A model generated the notes under the pieces. The model was given only the letters and a program-made list of their open reading frames with translations, was not told the origin of the DNA and did not search any database. Positions 1-7,943 of a stretch of 17,720 nucleotides of DNA are shown here, piece by piece. Position 1 is the stretch's first letter, and each line of letters starts with the position of its first letter. Origin of the DNA: CAZOVK01 sp964583165. Its GTDB lineage: Bacteria > Bacillota > Clostridia > Lachnospirales > WRAX01. Both the position numbers and the translations under genes were made by a program. The DNA lies in assembly GCA_964583165.1 (NCBI GenBank), contig CAZOVK010000048.1:1-17720 (forward strand), in the 5' to 3' direction.

Positions 1-1
1 C

Positions 2-43
2 GCCGCCGAAACCGCTGTGGCGGGTGTGTTTGGCGTTAAATAA
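2..43 (+). CDS. C-terminal end of an upstream phage structural gene (partial)
   Basis: Frame 2 is open from the window edge to a TAA at 41-43 and reads AAETAVAGVFGVK. The small, alanine- and valine-rich tail lies 42 bases before the capsid gene. In siphovirus genomes a scaffold, head-decoration or protease gene usually sits here, so this is probably the end of such a gene. Only 13 residues are visible, so the family cannot be named and the call rests on position and frame alone. Confidence 0.4.
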   Translation, partial: AAETAVAGVFGVK

Positions 44-85
44 TGGCTCGCGATTGCGAAGCCTACATATTATAGGGAGGGTTTT

Positions 86-997
86 ATGAGTAATTTAATT
101 CAGTATGCGGAAATTCTGCAAAGGAATCTGGATTTACAGATTACACAGCAGGCGACGACGGGTTGGATGGAAGAGAACGCGGGACAGGTTCAGTATCTGG
201 GCGCGAAGACGGTTAAGATTCCGAGTATGTTCATGTCGGGCTTGGGTGATTATGACCGCGAGAACGGCACGTACCCTAAGGGCGCGATTGAGCTCAGTTA
301 TGAGAGCTATCAGCTCGCTATGGACCGCGCCGTGGAGTTCTATTTTGACCGCCATGATGTGGACGAAACGAATTATGTCATGCAGGCTTCGGGCGTGATG
401 AGTAACTTCCAAAAAAACTACGTGATTCCCGAGATTGACGCTTACAGATATTCTACGATTGCGGGTATTGCGATGGATGAGGGTATCGCTAAGACGGCGG
501 TGATATCGGCGGAGAATGCTCTGGCGGCGTTTATGGCCGATGTGCGCGAGTTGCAGAACACATACGGCGTACCCGCGTCGGATTTGGTGGCTTGTATGCC
601 GTATTCCGTGCTTGGCATGATTGAGATGAGCAAGGAGAACACGGGCATTGTCACGCAGAAGAATTTCGTACAGGGGAATGTGAGCTTTGAGGTCAAGTCG
701 ATTAACGGCGTGGCGATTATACCTGTTGTGGGTTCGCGCATGAAGACGGCGTATGTGTTCCATGACGGCACAACACAGTTTGGTTTTGAGCCTGCCGCGA
801 ACGCTAGAAACATCAACTGGATGATTCTGCCACGTTCTGCCCCGATTGCGATTTCTAAGACAGACGCGGTGAAGATTTTCAGCCCCGACGAGAACCAGAA
901 CGGCGACGGTTGGAAGACGCAGTACAGAAAGTATCATGATGTGTGGTTGCCGACATACGCGCGTGAGGCTATGGTCGTCAGTATCGCGGGTGTGTAA
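86..997 (+). CDS. phage major capsid protein
   Basis: This 303-residue protein would form the icosahedral head shell. The length fits HK97-fold capsid proteins that lack a long N-terminal scaffold domain. The stretch around residues 78-125 (DRAVEFYFDRHDVDET, then NFQKNYVIPEIDAYRYS) resembles the spine-helix and P-domain region of clostridial phage capsid proteins, and the C-terminal half ends in the beta-rich segment usual for these proteins. The ATG at 86 is set by a strong AGGGAGG site at 74-80. The connector gene follows with a one-base gap, in the usual head-gene order. The call rests on family resemblance and position; a structure prediction showing the HK97 fold would confirm it. Confidence 0.85.
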   Translation: MSNLIQYAEILQRNLDLQITQQATTGWMEENAGQVQYLGAKTVKIPSMFMSGLGDYDRENGTYPKGAIELSYESYQLAMDRAVEFYFDRHDVDETNYVMQASGVMSNFQKNYVIPEIDAYRYSTIAGIAMDEGIAKTAVISAENALAAFMADVRELQNTYGVPASDLVACMPYSVLGMIEMSKENTGIVTQKNFVQGNVSFEVKSINGVAIIPVVGSRMKTAYVFHDGTTQFGFEPAANARNINWMILPRSAPIAISKTDAVKIFSPDENQNGDGWKTQYRKYHDVWLPTYAREAMVVSIAGV

Positions 998-998
998 G

Positions 999-1319
999 AT
1001 GGCTGATTTGCCTTTGATTGTGGATTTCAGAAAGCGCGTGGGCGTTACTACGGATGAGGTAGACTATCTGTTAAGTGACGCACGCGCTTTTATATTGACC
1101 TACACGGGGCGCACAGAGGAGCAGTGGATTTGGGTGTTTGATTCGGCGCTTTTGGAAATCGCGGTCATTACGTTTAATCGCGTGGGTGTTGAGGGCATTC
1201 GAAGCCGCGATGAGGGCGGGGTAAGCACGACATTTAACAGCTATTATAGCGCGCATGACTTCCCGCAGTCTGTGCTCGATTTGTTGAACCGTTTTAGGCT
1301 TATTAAGGTTGTGATGTAA
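999..1319 (+). CDS. phage head-tail connector protein (gp6-like)
   Basis: A 106-residue protein that would form the ring joining the portal to the neck (the HK97 gp6 / SPP1 gp15 position). It opens with LIVDFRKRVGVTTDEVDYLLSDARAFI, the helical start typical of DNA-packaging connectors, followed by a short second helix and RSRDEGGVSTTF. Upstream in-frame codons would allow a start at 936, inside the capsid gene, but the ATG at 999, one base after the capsid stop, gives the normal family length and N-terminus. No clear ribosome binding site precedes it, so translational coupling to the capsid gene is likely. Its stop overlaps the next start (TAATG). Confidence 0.75.
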   Translation: MADLPLIVDFRKRVGVTTDEVDYLLSDARAFILTYTGRTEEQWIWVFDSALLEIAVITFNRVGVEGIRSRDEGGVSTTFNSYYSAHDFPQSVLDLLNRFRLIKVVM

Positions 1320-1639
1320 TGCGGTTTATGCGGGCGCATTTGAGGTTGTTTAAGTTGTTCCGTGCTGCGGCTGAAACAGATGAGTACGGTGTAGTGAGTG
1401 TGGGTTATCCGAATGAAGCCGTTGAGTTCGCGGCGCAGATTCAGCCGATAGGGCAGGATAACAAAGAGAGTGAACGCGGGGTTTTGCCGAAAGATAGGTA
1501 TTATTTGCATACAGCGGATGCCTTGGATTTTCGCTACAATGACCTTTGTGTGTTGGATGAGCGGGAGTTTAGGGTATTGAGCGTGCAGAAGTGGTCAACT
1601 TTCACGCGGGTAACAGTGGAGGAAATATGGAAAACGTAA
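1319..1639 (+). CDS. phage head-closure / head-tail joining protein (putative)
   Basis: A 106-residue protein in the neck-gene position. It is rich in beta strands (AAQIQPIGQDNKESERGVLP, then a YYLHTADAL strand and LDEREFRVLSVQKW), the pattern of small stopper proteins such as SPP1 gp16. It starts at the ATG overlapping the connector stop by one base, so the two are probably translationally coupled. Its last 13 bases overlap the following gene. The specific role is inferred from order and size rather than from a diagnostic motif. Confidence 0.6.
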   Translation: MRFMRAHLRLFKLFRAAAETDEYGVVSVGYPNEAVEFAAQIQPIGQDNKESERGVLPKDRYYLHTADALDFRYNDLCVLDEREFRVLSVQKWSTFTRVTVEEIWKT

Positions 1640-1962
1640 AACTGACAGTCACGCGCCTACTTGCGGATTTGGGAGCGCGTGTGTTCTACTTCTATCCCGA
1701 CAGCTTGAACGAATTACCTGCGATTAGCTTCTTTGAGGCACAGAATCAGGCAATTGCGTTCGCCGATGATAAGCCATATCTGTTCGGCGCGAGCCTTGTC
1801 ATTGAGGTTTGGGACAGGACGGGTGCGGGTTGCGCCGCGTTATCCGACTTGATTATCGAGAGATTATCAAGCAACGGCTTCACGTTCGCATCTGTAGAGG
1901 ACGTTGGCGGGGAAACGAAGGTTGTACATAGGAGAATGACTTTTAGGATTATAGGGGGTTAG
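1627..1962 (+). CDS. phage tail terminator / tail completion protein (putative)
   Basis: A 111-residue protein between the stopper and the tail tube, where the tail terminator is normally found. That protein caps the tail and joins it to the head. The mixed alpha/beta layout (N-terminal helix VTRLLADLG, strands with ISFFEAQNQ and LVIEVWD, helix SDLIIERLSSNGF, final strand MTFRII) matches small tail-completion proteins. An in-frame ATG at 1591 exists, but the ATG at 1627 has a GGAGG at 1618-1622 directly upstream and gives the better N-terminus. The family is inferred from context. Confidence 0.55.
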   Translation: MENVKLTVTRLLADLGARVFYFYPDSLNELPAISFFEAQNQAIAFADDKPYLFGASLVIEVWDRTGAGCAALSDLIIERLSSNGFTFASVEDVGGETKVVHRRMTFRIIGG

Positions 1963-1963
1963 T

Positions 1964-2521
1964 ATGGCTGACAGGATTGCATTACAGGGGTTTTCGTCTG
2001 TGAAGTTCTTCGCGGTTGTTGAAAACTCGGCGACGGCATATGCCGTGGGTGAGGGCTTTGACGTGCCTTGGGCGCAGGAGATGACAAAGGAGGTTGACGC
2101 GTCAGAATCGAAGATTTACGCCGATGATATGCTTTATATGAATGTGAAAAGCTGGAACGGGATTAAGGCGACGATTACGCTGGCAGAGATGCCGCTGGAG
2201 ATGTTCGAGAGCCTTGGTTTCGGCACATATGACGCGGGAACACGCACACTGAAGTATGACCCGGAAGGGCAGAACACAGAGTTTGCCGTGAGCTTCCGTT
2301 GTAAACGCGCGGACGGGCAGTATCGCATGTTCAGAATGTTTTCGTTTGTCGTGAATGAGATTAAAGAAGCGAGCGTTAAAACAAAGGGCGCGGGTACAGA
2401 GATTGCGGCGTATCAGCTCATTGGCACATTCACGAAGCGCAAGTTGGACGGAGTGCCGTATGAAGCACATGACGGCGACGATTTGGACTGGTTGGATATG
2501 ATGGGGATTACGGCGGAATAG
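1964..2521 (+). CDS. major tail protein, phi13-type (tail tube)
   Basis: This 185-residue protein would polymerise into the tail tube around the tape measure. The N-terminus (MADRIALQGFSSVKFFAV) followed by a strand reading YAVGEGFDVPWAQEM, the LEMFESLGFGTYD segment in the middle, and the C-terminal VSFRCKRADGQYRMFRMFSF strands are typical of the phi13-family major tail proteins of Gram-positive siphoviruses. It starts just after the TAG of the preceding gene, with an AGGGGG at 1953-1958. A hairpin terminator lies immediately after its stop. That fits with the tube protein being made in excess over the genes that follow. Confidence 0.85.
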   Translation: MADRIALQGFSSVKFFAVVENSATAYAVGEGFDVPWAQEMTKEVDASESKIYADDMLYMNVKSWNGIKATITLAEMPLEMFESLGFGTYDAGTRTLKYDPEGQNTEFAVSFRCKRADGQYRMFRMFSFVVNEIKEASVKTKGAGTEIAAYQLIGTFTKRKLDGVPYEAHDGDDLDWLDMMGITAE

Positions 2522-2525
2522 CATG

Positions 2526-2549
2526 GGGGAGAGTAACTCTCCCCTTTTT
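2526..2549 (+). terminator. intrinsic terminator after the major tail protein
   Basis: A perfect 8-base-pair stem (GGGGAGAG with CTCTCCCC) closes a TAA loop and is followed by five Ts, directly after the tail tube stop codon. The stem is GC-rich but short and the T tract is short. It is therefore probably a partial terminator that lowers transcription into the chaperone and tape measure genes while still letting it pass. Confidence 0.75.
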
Positions 2550-2563
2550 GAGAGGTTTATCGA

Positions 2564-2995
2564 ATGAACGAGGGTTTGAGTTTGGCGCAAAGCAAGAAGG
2601 TTTGCGGCTATACAATCAAAAAGATGCCGATTGGGGCGTATTTGAGCGCGTTGGAGAAGCTTCGCGGGCTTCCGACGGAGTTGATGGACTCCGTGTTTCC
2701 GGGCATGGATGTGTTCGGGGTTGTCGCGCGGTTATCTAGGATAACGAACAGGGAACTAGAAAATCTTCTGGATGGATTGTTAGTCATTGCGCCCGCGTAT
2801 TTGTTGGAATTTATAGCCGAATTGACGGGTATACCCGTTGAGCGCTTGAGAGATGACGAGAATGTGGGCGCGGCAGGTTTGGTTGACATTGTAAACGCGT
2901 TTATTGAGGTAAACGGCTTGGGAAAGCTTCGGGCGGGCGTGATGGAGATAGTCAAAAACATGGCGTTCCGCCCGAGTTTTGGTTACAAAGGCTGA
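2564..2995 (+). CDS. tail assembly chaperone, short form (gpG-like)
   Basis: A 143-residue mostly helical protein between the tail tube and tape measure genes, the place of the gpG/gpT-type chaperones that coat the tape measure during tail assembly. It opens with a short strand region (KKVCGYTIKKMPIGAYLSAL) followed by predicted helices up to VMEIVKN. The last 11 residues (MAFRPSFGYKG) look unlike the rest. The overlapping -1 frame instead continues with a well-formed helical segment, which is how this pair is normally fused by frameshifting. The start at 2564 has a GAGAGG at 2550-2555. Confidence 0.75.
   Translation: MNEGLSLAQSKKVCGYTIKKMPIGAYLSALEKLRGLPTELMDSVFPGMDVFGVVARLSRITNRELENLLDGLLVIAPAYLLEFIAELTGIPVERLRDDENVGAAGLVDIVNAFIEVNGLGKLRAGVMEIVKNMAFRPSFGYKG
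2953..2959 (+). promoter_or_regulatory. candidate -1 ribosomal frameshift site
   Basis: CAAAAAC sits in the overlap of the two chaperone frames, with zero-frame codons GTC AAA AAC. A -1 slip here gives VKN followed by HGVPPEFW, a smooth junction. It differs from the ideal X XXY YYZ pattern at its first base. No strong stimulating hairpin is evident just downstream. A second, weaker possibility is the TTTTGG run at 2977-2982. Confidence 0.5.
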
Positions 2996-3147
2996 TAGCG
3001 CTGGGGCTTCATATCGGGATTTCTAAGCGGGAGCTGTTGGAGGACTATTTTGTGGACGAGTTGCCCGAGATAATCAATCAGTACAACTTGCTGATGAGAA
3101 CGGAAACCGATGTCGAGTATGAAACGGCGGACGCTTTCTTTGCGTAG
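2959..3147 (+). CDS. tail assembly chaperone, frameshifted extension (gpT-like, -1 frame)
   Basis: After the short form the -1 frame is open from 2908 to a TAG at 3145-3147 and reads HGVPPEFWLQRLIALGLHIG and onward to ETADAFFA. This is the helical C-terminal part expected of the long chaperone form, which recruits the tape measure to the tube. It has no convincing start codon or ribosome binding site of its own, so it is most likely made only as a -1 fusion of about 194 residues. The likely slip point is 2953-2959 (C AAA AAC). This is an imperfect heptamer, so the exact site is an inference. Confidence 0.7.
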   Translation, partial: HGVPPEFWLQRLIALGLHIGISKRELLEDYFVDELPEIINQYNLLMRTETDVEYETADAFFA

Positions 3148-3164
3148 TTTGCGGAGGTGGTATT

Positions 3165-4961
3165 GTGCCCCTAGAAATTGAGGACGTACTCTCGCACATT
3201 AGGGCGGCGGCTGATGCGGCGGCCGGTGCGGGGCAGAAGGTTGAGAGTTTCAAGAATTACCTGTTGGATGCCGCACTCGCGGAGTATAGCACGCTTGCGG
3301 GGTTGACGGAGCTTTCGACACAGGAGAAATTGAGGTCGCTCGCTACAATACGTGAGGCTTATGCTGTTACGGGCGGAGAGATTGCGCGGATAAACAGCGA
3401 TATGTATAAGCTGGAGCGTTCGCAGGCCGATGAAGCCTATACCGCTAGGATGCAGGCACTCGCGGCTATGAAAACGGGCGACGACAACACAACGAACTAC
3501 GCCGCTATTCTAAACGCGGCGATTGAGTTGGGGCAGGATTTAGAGAGGATTTACTCGGAATACCCCGTGACACTTGGGGCGCGTTGGCAGGAGCTTAACG
3601 AATTCATGGTTAGGACGACTGAACAGCGCAACGAGAAAATCGCTAATGCGGAACGGGAGTTGTTTACGCAGAGTGCCTCATTGTATACGCAGGGGGCGAA
3701 CGCGTATGAGGACTTAATCAAGTTTTATAAGGCGATGGAAGGGTTGGAGTTTGAAGGCTCTCCGTTTGTGTTCTCGGCTGATATGGAGCTAGAATATGTG
3801 AACGCCATGAAAGCCCAGAACAAACAGGTTATTGACTTGTTGGAATCATATGCGTCGGAGCTGACGGGCTATGAACAACAGGAACTGGATAAGCGGAGAG
3901 AACAGCAGGAGCAACTCAATGTTCGTATTGTCGGCCTGGAGATTCAGAAACAGAAGGAATTGCAGGCGGCTATAAACAATGAAACGAAAAATCGCGTGGA
4001 TGCGATAAACGCGGAGCTTAAAGCCTATACTGACGCGAATGACGAAAAGATTCGCACGGCAAAGCAGGCGCAGAGTGATTTGGTGGCTGCTGAAAAGGCG
4101 GCGACAAACGCTTATATCGCTGAGATTAAGAACCGGGGAGAACAGGCGGCGCGGGCGTATCAAGAGCAGATTCGCGCGATTGAGGAACAGCTGAAAGCGC
4201 TTGAGCGGCAGTATGAACAAGAGGACTTCGACGATACGATAAACCGCTTGAAAGCACGTTTGATGTATGAAACGGATGATGCGAACAAGTATGAACTAAA
4301 CAAAGAGATTGAGAACAAGACAACAGAGCGTGAGCGCACACTGGCAAAACAGGCGCTCGTGGACGAGAAGGACAGGCTGACGGAGCTTCTGCGACTTGCA
4401 AGGGGCAACGCTGATGAGCAGATAACGATTGCGAATGAGATACTGTCGGTTAAGATTTCGGCTATTAACGATGAGTATGGCGCGTACATACAGAATCTGG
4501 AGCAGATGAGTAAGGACGCGGAAGAGAGCGCAAAGAGGCAGATTGACTTGGAGAAGAGGTCGGCTTCGGAGCGCATAAGCGCGTTAAACACGCACTTCCG
4601 TGACCGTTTCGCGGCTTCAAGCCGCGCCTACTTTGATGAAAGGCGGTTGTCTGACGAGAACACGCGCGGGATTTTGACTGATTTGTTGAACCACTCTTGG
4701 GAGTTTGAACAGATTGGGCGCGAGTGGGGCAGTCGTTTGGCATCGGCATATCTGGCTGAGTTGGCGGCGGCGGGTATCGCGGCGAGCAATAGCTATGACG
4801 GTAGCCCTAGGTTGGGAACAGGTATTTCTACTGATGTGCCGAACTATCGGGCTAGCAGTAACAGTATCAGTATCACAAACAACTTCAATCAACCCATTTC
4901 GTCGCCCTCGGAAGTCGCGCGGGAAACACGCGACGCGGTTGGCAACATCTTGCGCTTGTAG
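3165..4961 (+). CDS. tail tape measure protein
   Basis: A 598-residue, strongly helical, Glu/Lys/Ala/Gln-rich protein that would set tail length and pass through the tube during DNA ejection. Long coiled coil covers roughly residues 230-500. The C-terminus, with SISITNNFNQPISSPSEVAR and a final RDAVGNILRL, is the usual ending of tape measure proteins. At about 0.15 nm per residue the tail would be near 90 nm, short for a siphovirus. No peptidase, lysozyme or long transmembrane stretch is visible. It starts with GTG, supported by GGAGGTGG at 3153-3160, and follows the chaperone frames as expected. Confidence 0.85.
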   Translation: MPLEIEDVLSHIRAAADAAAGAGQKVESFKNYLLDAALAEYSTLAGLTELSTQEKLRSLATIREAYAVTGGEIARINSDMYKLERSQADEAYTARMQALAAMKTGDDNTTNYAAILNAAIELGQDLERIYSEYPVTLGARWQELNEFMVRTTEQRNEKIANAERELFTQSASLYTQGANAYEDLIKFYKAMEGLEFEGSPFVFSADMELEYVNAMKAQNKQVIDLLESYASELTGYEQQELDKRREQQEQLNVRIVGLEIQKQKELQAAINNETKNRVDAINAELKAYTDANDEKIRTAKQAQSDLVAAEKAATNAYIAEIKNRGEQAARAYQEQIRAIEEQLKALERQYEQEDFDDTINRLKARLMYETDDANKYELNKEIENKTTERERTLAKQALVDEKDRLTELLRLARGNADEQITIANEILSVKISAINDEYGAYIQNLEQMSKDAEESAKRQIDLEKRSASERISALNTHFRDRFAASSRAYFDERRLSDENTRGILTDLLNHSWEFEQIGREWGSRLASAYLAELAAAGIAASNSYDGSPRLGTGISTDVPNYRASSNSISITNNFNQPISSPSEVARETRDAVGNILRL

Positions 4962-4970
4962 GGAGGGTAT

Positions 4971-5822
4971 ATGCAGAGATTACGCTTTATAAACGCTGTG
5001 GGCGCGGAATTGCTGTTTGATAACTTTGCGCCCTATGTGCTTTGGAAGGTGGACGGCCTTGGGTTACCCGACATAACGCGCATAGCCACGCAAGCGGCTG
5101 GGCAACAGGGCGAAACATTGCACGCGGCATTACTCGAACCGCGCATTTTGACGCTGACGGCGCATGTGCATGGTGTTGGCGGATTAAGCCAGCTATATGA
5201 ACTCAGAAGACAACTTAATGCGGTGTGTAACCCGTTGTTGGGGCTGGGTGAATTGGTCTATGAGAATGACTATGGCAAGTGGCGCATTCGTGCGCTCGTT
5301 TATTCGGAGGATTACGCGCCGCGCATACGGAGTATTCAGACTCTCACGGTAAAATTTCGTTGTCCGTCGCCGTTTTGGCGTAAGGACGAGCAGGATACCG
5401 TGAGTATGGCCTATGTGGACGGCGGTTTTCGATTTCCGTTTCAAACGCCGTGTTCGTTCGGTATGTTGGGGTATGCCGCGGTTGTGTTCATTGAATCGGA
5501 CACTGACACGCCGTTTCATGTTTGGATTGACGGGGGCGCAGTAAATCCGCGGCTTACACTCGATAATACGGGTGAGTATATCGAGATTCAGCGGTTTATA
5601 CCGTCTAACAAAAGACTGTATATCAATACGGACACAGAATTTTTGGAAGTCAGTATTGTAGACGCAAAAGGGAAAAAAGAGAACGCTTACGGATACCTAA
5701 GCCCGGGTTCAACACTGTTTAAGCTTAAACCCGGGCGCAATCGCTTCACATTTGCTTCGGAGGACGAAAACAAGCGCGTAAAGATTCGGATTGGCTATGA
5801 ACAGATTTTCGTGGGGGTGTAG
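4971..5822 (+). CDS. distal tail protein (Dit, phage tail family)
   Basis: This 283-residue protein would form the hexameric ring at the tail tip that carries the baseplate. The N-terminal domain (MQRLRFINAVGAELLFDN, then LTAHVHGVGGLSQLYELRRQL and LVYENDYGKWRIRALVY) has the order of strands and the helix seen in SipH/Dit proteins of Gram-positive siphoviruses. The KFRCPSPFW motif near residue 130-137 is also typical. The C-terminal half is the beta-rich galectin-like domain. The ATG follows a GGGAGGG at 4961-4967 that overlaps the tape measure stop. Position directly after the tape measure supports the call. Confidence 0.85.
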   Translation: MQRLRFINAVGAELLFDNFAPYVLWKVDGLGLPDITRIATQAAGQQGETLHAALLEPRILTLTAHVHGVGGLSQLYELRRQLNAVCNPLLGLGELVYENDYGKWRIRALVYSEDYAPRIRSIQTLTVKFRCPSPFWRKDEQDTVSMAYVDGGFRFPFQTPCSFGMLGYAAVVFIESDTDTPFHVWIDGGAVNPRLTLDNTGEYIEIQRFIPSNKRLYINTDTEFLEVSIVDAKGKKENAYGYLSPGSTLFKLKPGRNRFTFASEDENKRVKIRIGYEQIFVGV

Positions 5823-5824
5823 GT

Positions 5825-6934
5825 TTGGATATTTGTCAAATACGCATCTATGACCGAAATCTGGATTGGTTGGGGCAGGCGCAATCGGCTGAATCTGTTC
5901 AGTTCGAGCGTGAGTTGACGGGGTTCGGGCGGTTTGAGATACATATACATCCCGATAAACCCGGGGCGCGTGAGCTGGCTTGTGAGGGAAATATCATAAC
6001 CCTAAACTCCGATGGTAGCCGAGCCGGGATTATTACGGACTTTTGCGCGATTGAGAACCGCAAAAGCTGTGAGTATGTTATATACGGAACAGAACTCAAG
6101 GGGGTTTTCTCACGCCGTATTGTTGTACCGCCGACTAAAGCGGAGGACGCAAACGCTTATGGCTGGGAGCGCGTTATGGGGGCGGCAGAAACGGTGATGA
6201 AACACTATGTTCGGCGTAATGTGGTCAGCCCGACAAACGCGGAGCGGATTATACCGCATTTAGTTATTGCGCCGGATTTAAGGCGTGGGATTCAGATGCC
6301 TTGGCAGGCGCGATATACGCTGTTGTCTGACGAGCTGAAAGGCATTGGCGAGTATGCGAAGATTGGGCACAGCGTCAGTGTAGACGCGGTCGGTAAGGAA
6401 TTTGTGTTCGATTGTATAGTTGGCACCGACCGTTCAGTTTCGCAGAGCGTTGTCAGCCCTGTGACGTTTTGTTTAGAGTATGGCAATATCAAGGAATATC
6501 GTTATACGGAGGACAAATCGAATTTTTGTAACACGGGGTATGCGGGTGGCGCGGGTATTGACGAGAATCGCCTGATTTATGTATTAAACCCGGAAAACGC
6601 AGGGTTTATGCGACGTGAGGTGTTCTTGGAATGTTCGGGCGCTTCGGATATTGACGAGTTGATTTATTACGGAGCGCAGAAATTGAGCGCGTATGAGGCA
6701 GTCAAAACACTTGATGACATCACTGACCCTAAGGTGTTCATGCCCGATGTAGACTTTTTCTTGGGTGATATCGTTACGGTTAAGCTGGATAAGCTGAATC
6801 TGTCGTTTGATACGCCTGTTATGGCTATTCGTGATATTTGGGAACCGGGAAAAGGATATAGGCGCGAGATTAGATTGGGCAAGCGATTGCCCGATTTGTT
6901 TACTTTTTTCGGTCAGAAGCCGGAAATCAGATGA
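5825..6934 (+). CDS. baseplate hub / tail-associated protein, ReqiPepy6 Gp37-like (Tal N-terminal type)
   Basis: A 369-residue protein in the Tal position right after Dit. The start MDICQIRIYDRNLDWLGQ, the LTGFGRFEIHIHPDKPGARE segment and the ending DIWEPGKGYRREIRLGKRLP match the Gp37-like hub proteins of clostridial siphoviruses. It would form the trimeric tail-tip hub. There is no C-terminal peptidase or lysozyme extension, unlike many Tal proteins, so wall degradation would have to come from another protein. The start is a TTG three bases after the Dit stop, with GGGGGTG just before it. Confidence 0.75.
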   Translation: MDICQIRIYDRNLDWLGQAQSAESVQFERELTGFGRFEIHIHPDKPGARELACEGNIITLNSDGSRAGIITDFCAIENRKSCEYVIYGTELKGVFSRRIVVPPTKAEDANAYGWERVMGAAETVMKHYVRRNVVSPTNAERIIPHLVIAPDLRRGIQMPWQARYTLLSDELKGIGEYAKIGHSVSVDAVGKEFVFDCIVGTDRSVSQSVVSPVTFCLEYGNIKEYRYTEDKSNFCNTGYAGGAGIDENRLIYVLNPENAGFMRREVFLECSGASDIDELIYYGAQKLSAYEAVKTLDDITDPKVFMPDVDFFLGDIVTVKLDKLNLSFDTPVMAIRDIWEPGKGYRREIRLGKRLPDLFTFFGQKPEIR

Positions 6935-6947
6935 CGGGGGTGATTTT

Positions 6948-7943
6948 TTGGCAAAGATTTGGTTCGGGCATTTCGACTCGACAGAGGAAGACCCGCGGCT
7001 ATTGTTGGCGGAGGATTGGGCGGCGTATTTTCGAAGTTTTATCACAAACGGCGTTAAAAACGGCGGAACGAATTTACAGGTAACCAGCACAGGCACAATG
7101 AATGTCAACATCGGTATGGGTGTCGCCAATATTGAGGGCTATATCTTCATAGCGAGTGACGACGGAAGTGGGCCTCTTAGTGTTGAAATACCACTGAGGG
7201 CTTCTGATTTCCCGAGGATTGACAGGGTAGTGCTCAGGCTTGACCGCTCGGTGAACGTGCGCAGCATAGCGCCCGTCGTTATATCGGGTGTGGCGGCGCA
7301 AAGCCCGTCACCGCCGCCGCTGACGCGCAACAGTGTCATATATGAGATTAGCCTAGCACAAATTCGGGTCAATGCGGGGGCACAGAGCATTCAGCCCGCG
7401 CATATCACAGATGAGCGTTTGAATACGAGTGTTTGTGGTCTTATGAATTCGGTATTGGGCATCGACACCAGTTTGTGGCAAGCGCAATTTGACACCACAT
7501 TGCAGAATATGCAGAACGGTTATGCCGCTCAGACGCTTAAACAGCAAAACGATTGGGTGGCGCAGACAAACACTCAACAAAGCCAGTGGGCAACACGGAC
7601 AGCCGCCATAGAATCCGATTATGCGGCTTGGAAACGAATTATTAACGATTGGAAGGACATGACAATATCCGAATTGAACATGACCTTGTCGTTCTCATTT
7701 GACAACCAACTGTCATATCCCGGTACGCGGAAACAGACAAGCATAGTCGGCAAGCAAGTAAACGAAAGTATTGTGTTTGTTGAAACGGGTAAAACACTGG
7801 CCCAACAGACTACCACCATATCAGGGAGCACTGTAGAAACAACACAGACTGTGTATTATACGGACGGCACGGTCTTTCGAAGAGTTAAGAAAATAACAAC
7901 CATATCAGGCAATTCGATTACGGAGGAGGTAATAAACCTATGA
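6948..7943 (+). CDS. baseplate-anchored tail fibre / upper baseplate protein
   Basis: A 331-residue protein. The N-terminal half (residues 1-165: DPRLLLAEDWAAYFRSFITN, a VTSTGTMNVNIGMGVANIEG strand repeat, RIDRVVLRLD, then ITDERLNTSVCGLMNS) is the conserved anchoring domain found at the start of many clostridial phage baseplate proteins. Residues about 175-240 are a Gln/Trp/Ala-rich coiled stalk. The C-terminal 90 residues are Thr/Ser-rich and contain two TTISG units encoded by an 11-base direct repeat at 7815 and 7899. The upstream in-frame ATG at 6807 lies inside the hub gene. The TTG at 6948 with GGGGGTGA at 6936-6943 is the better start. Confidence 0.7.
   Translation: MAKIWFGHFDSTEEDPRLLLAEDWAAYFRSFITNGVKNGGTNLQVTSTGTMNVNIGMGVANIEGYIFIASDDGSGPLSVEIPLRASDFPRIDRVVLRLDRSVNVRSIAPVVISGVAAQSPSPPPLTRNSVIYEISLAQIRVNAGAQSIQPAHITDERLNTSVCGLMNSVLGIDTSLWQAQFDTTLQNMQNGYAAQTLKQQNDWVAQTNTQQSQWATRTAAIESDYAAWKRIINDWKDMTISELNMTLSFSFDNQLSYPGTRKQTSIVGKQVNESIVFVETGKTLAQQTTTISGSTVETTQTVYYTDGTVFRRVKKITTISGNSITEEVINL

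Noticed and set aside
134..937. 267-codon open frame on the minus strand across the capsid gene
   Set aside because: Low-complexity His/Arg/Leu composition, fully antisense to a well-supported capsid gene, and no start signals.
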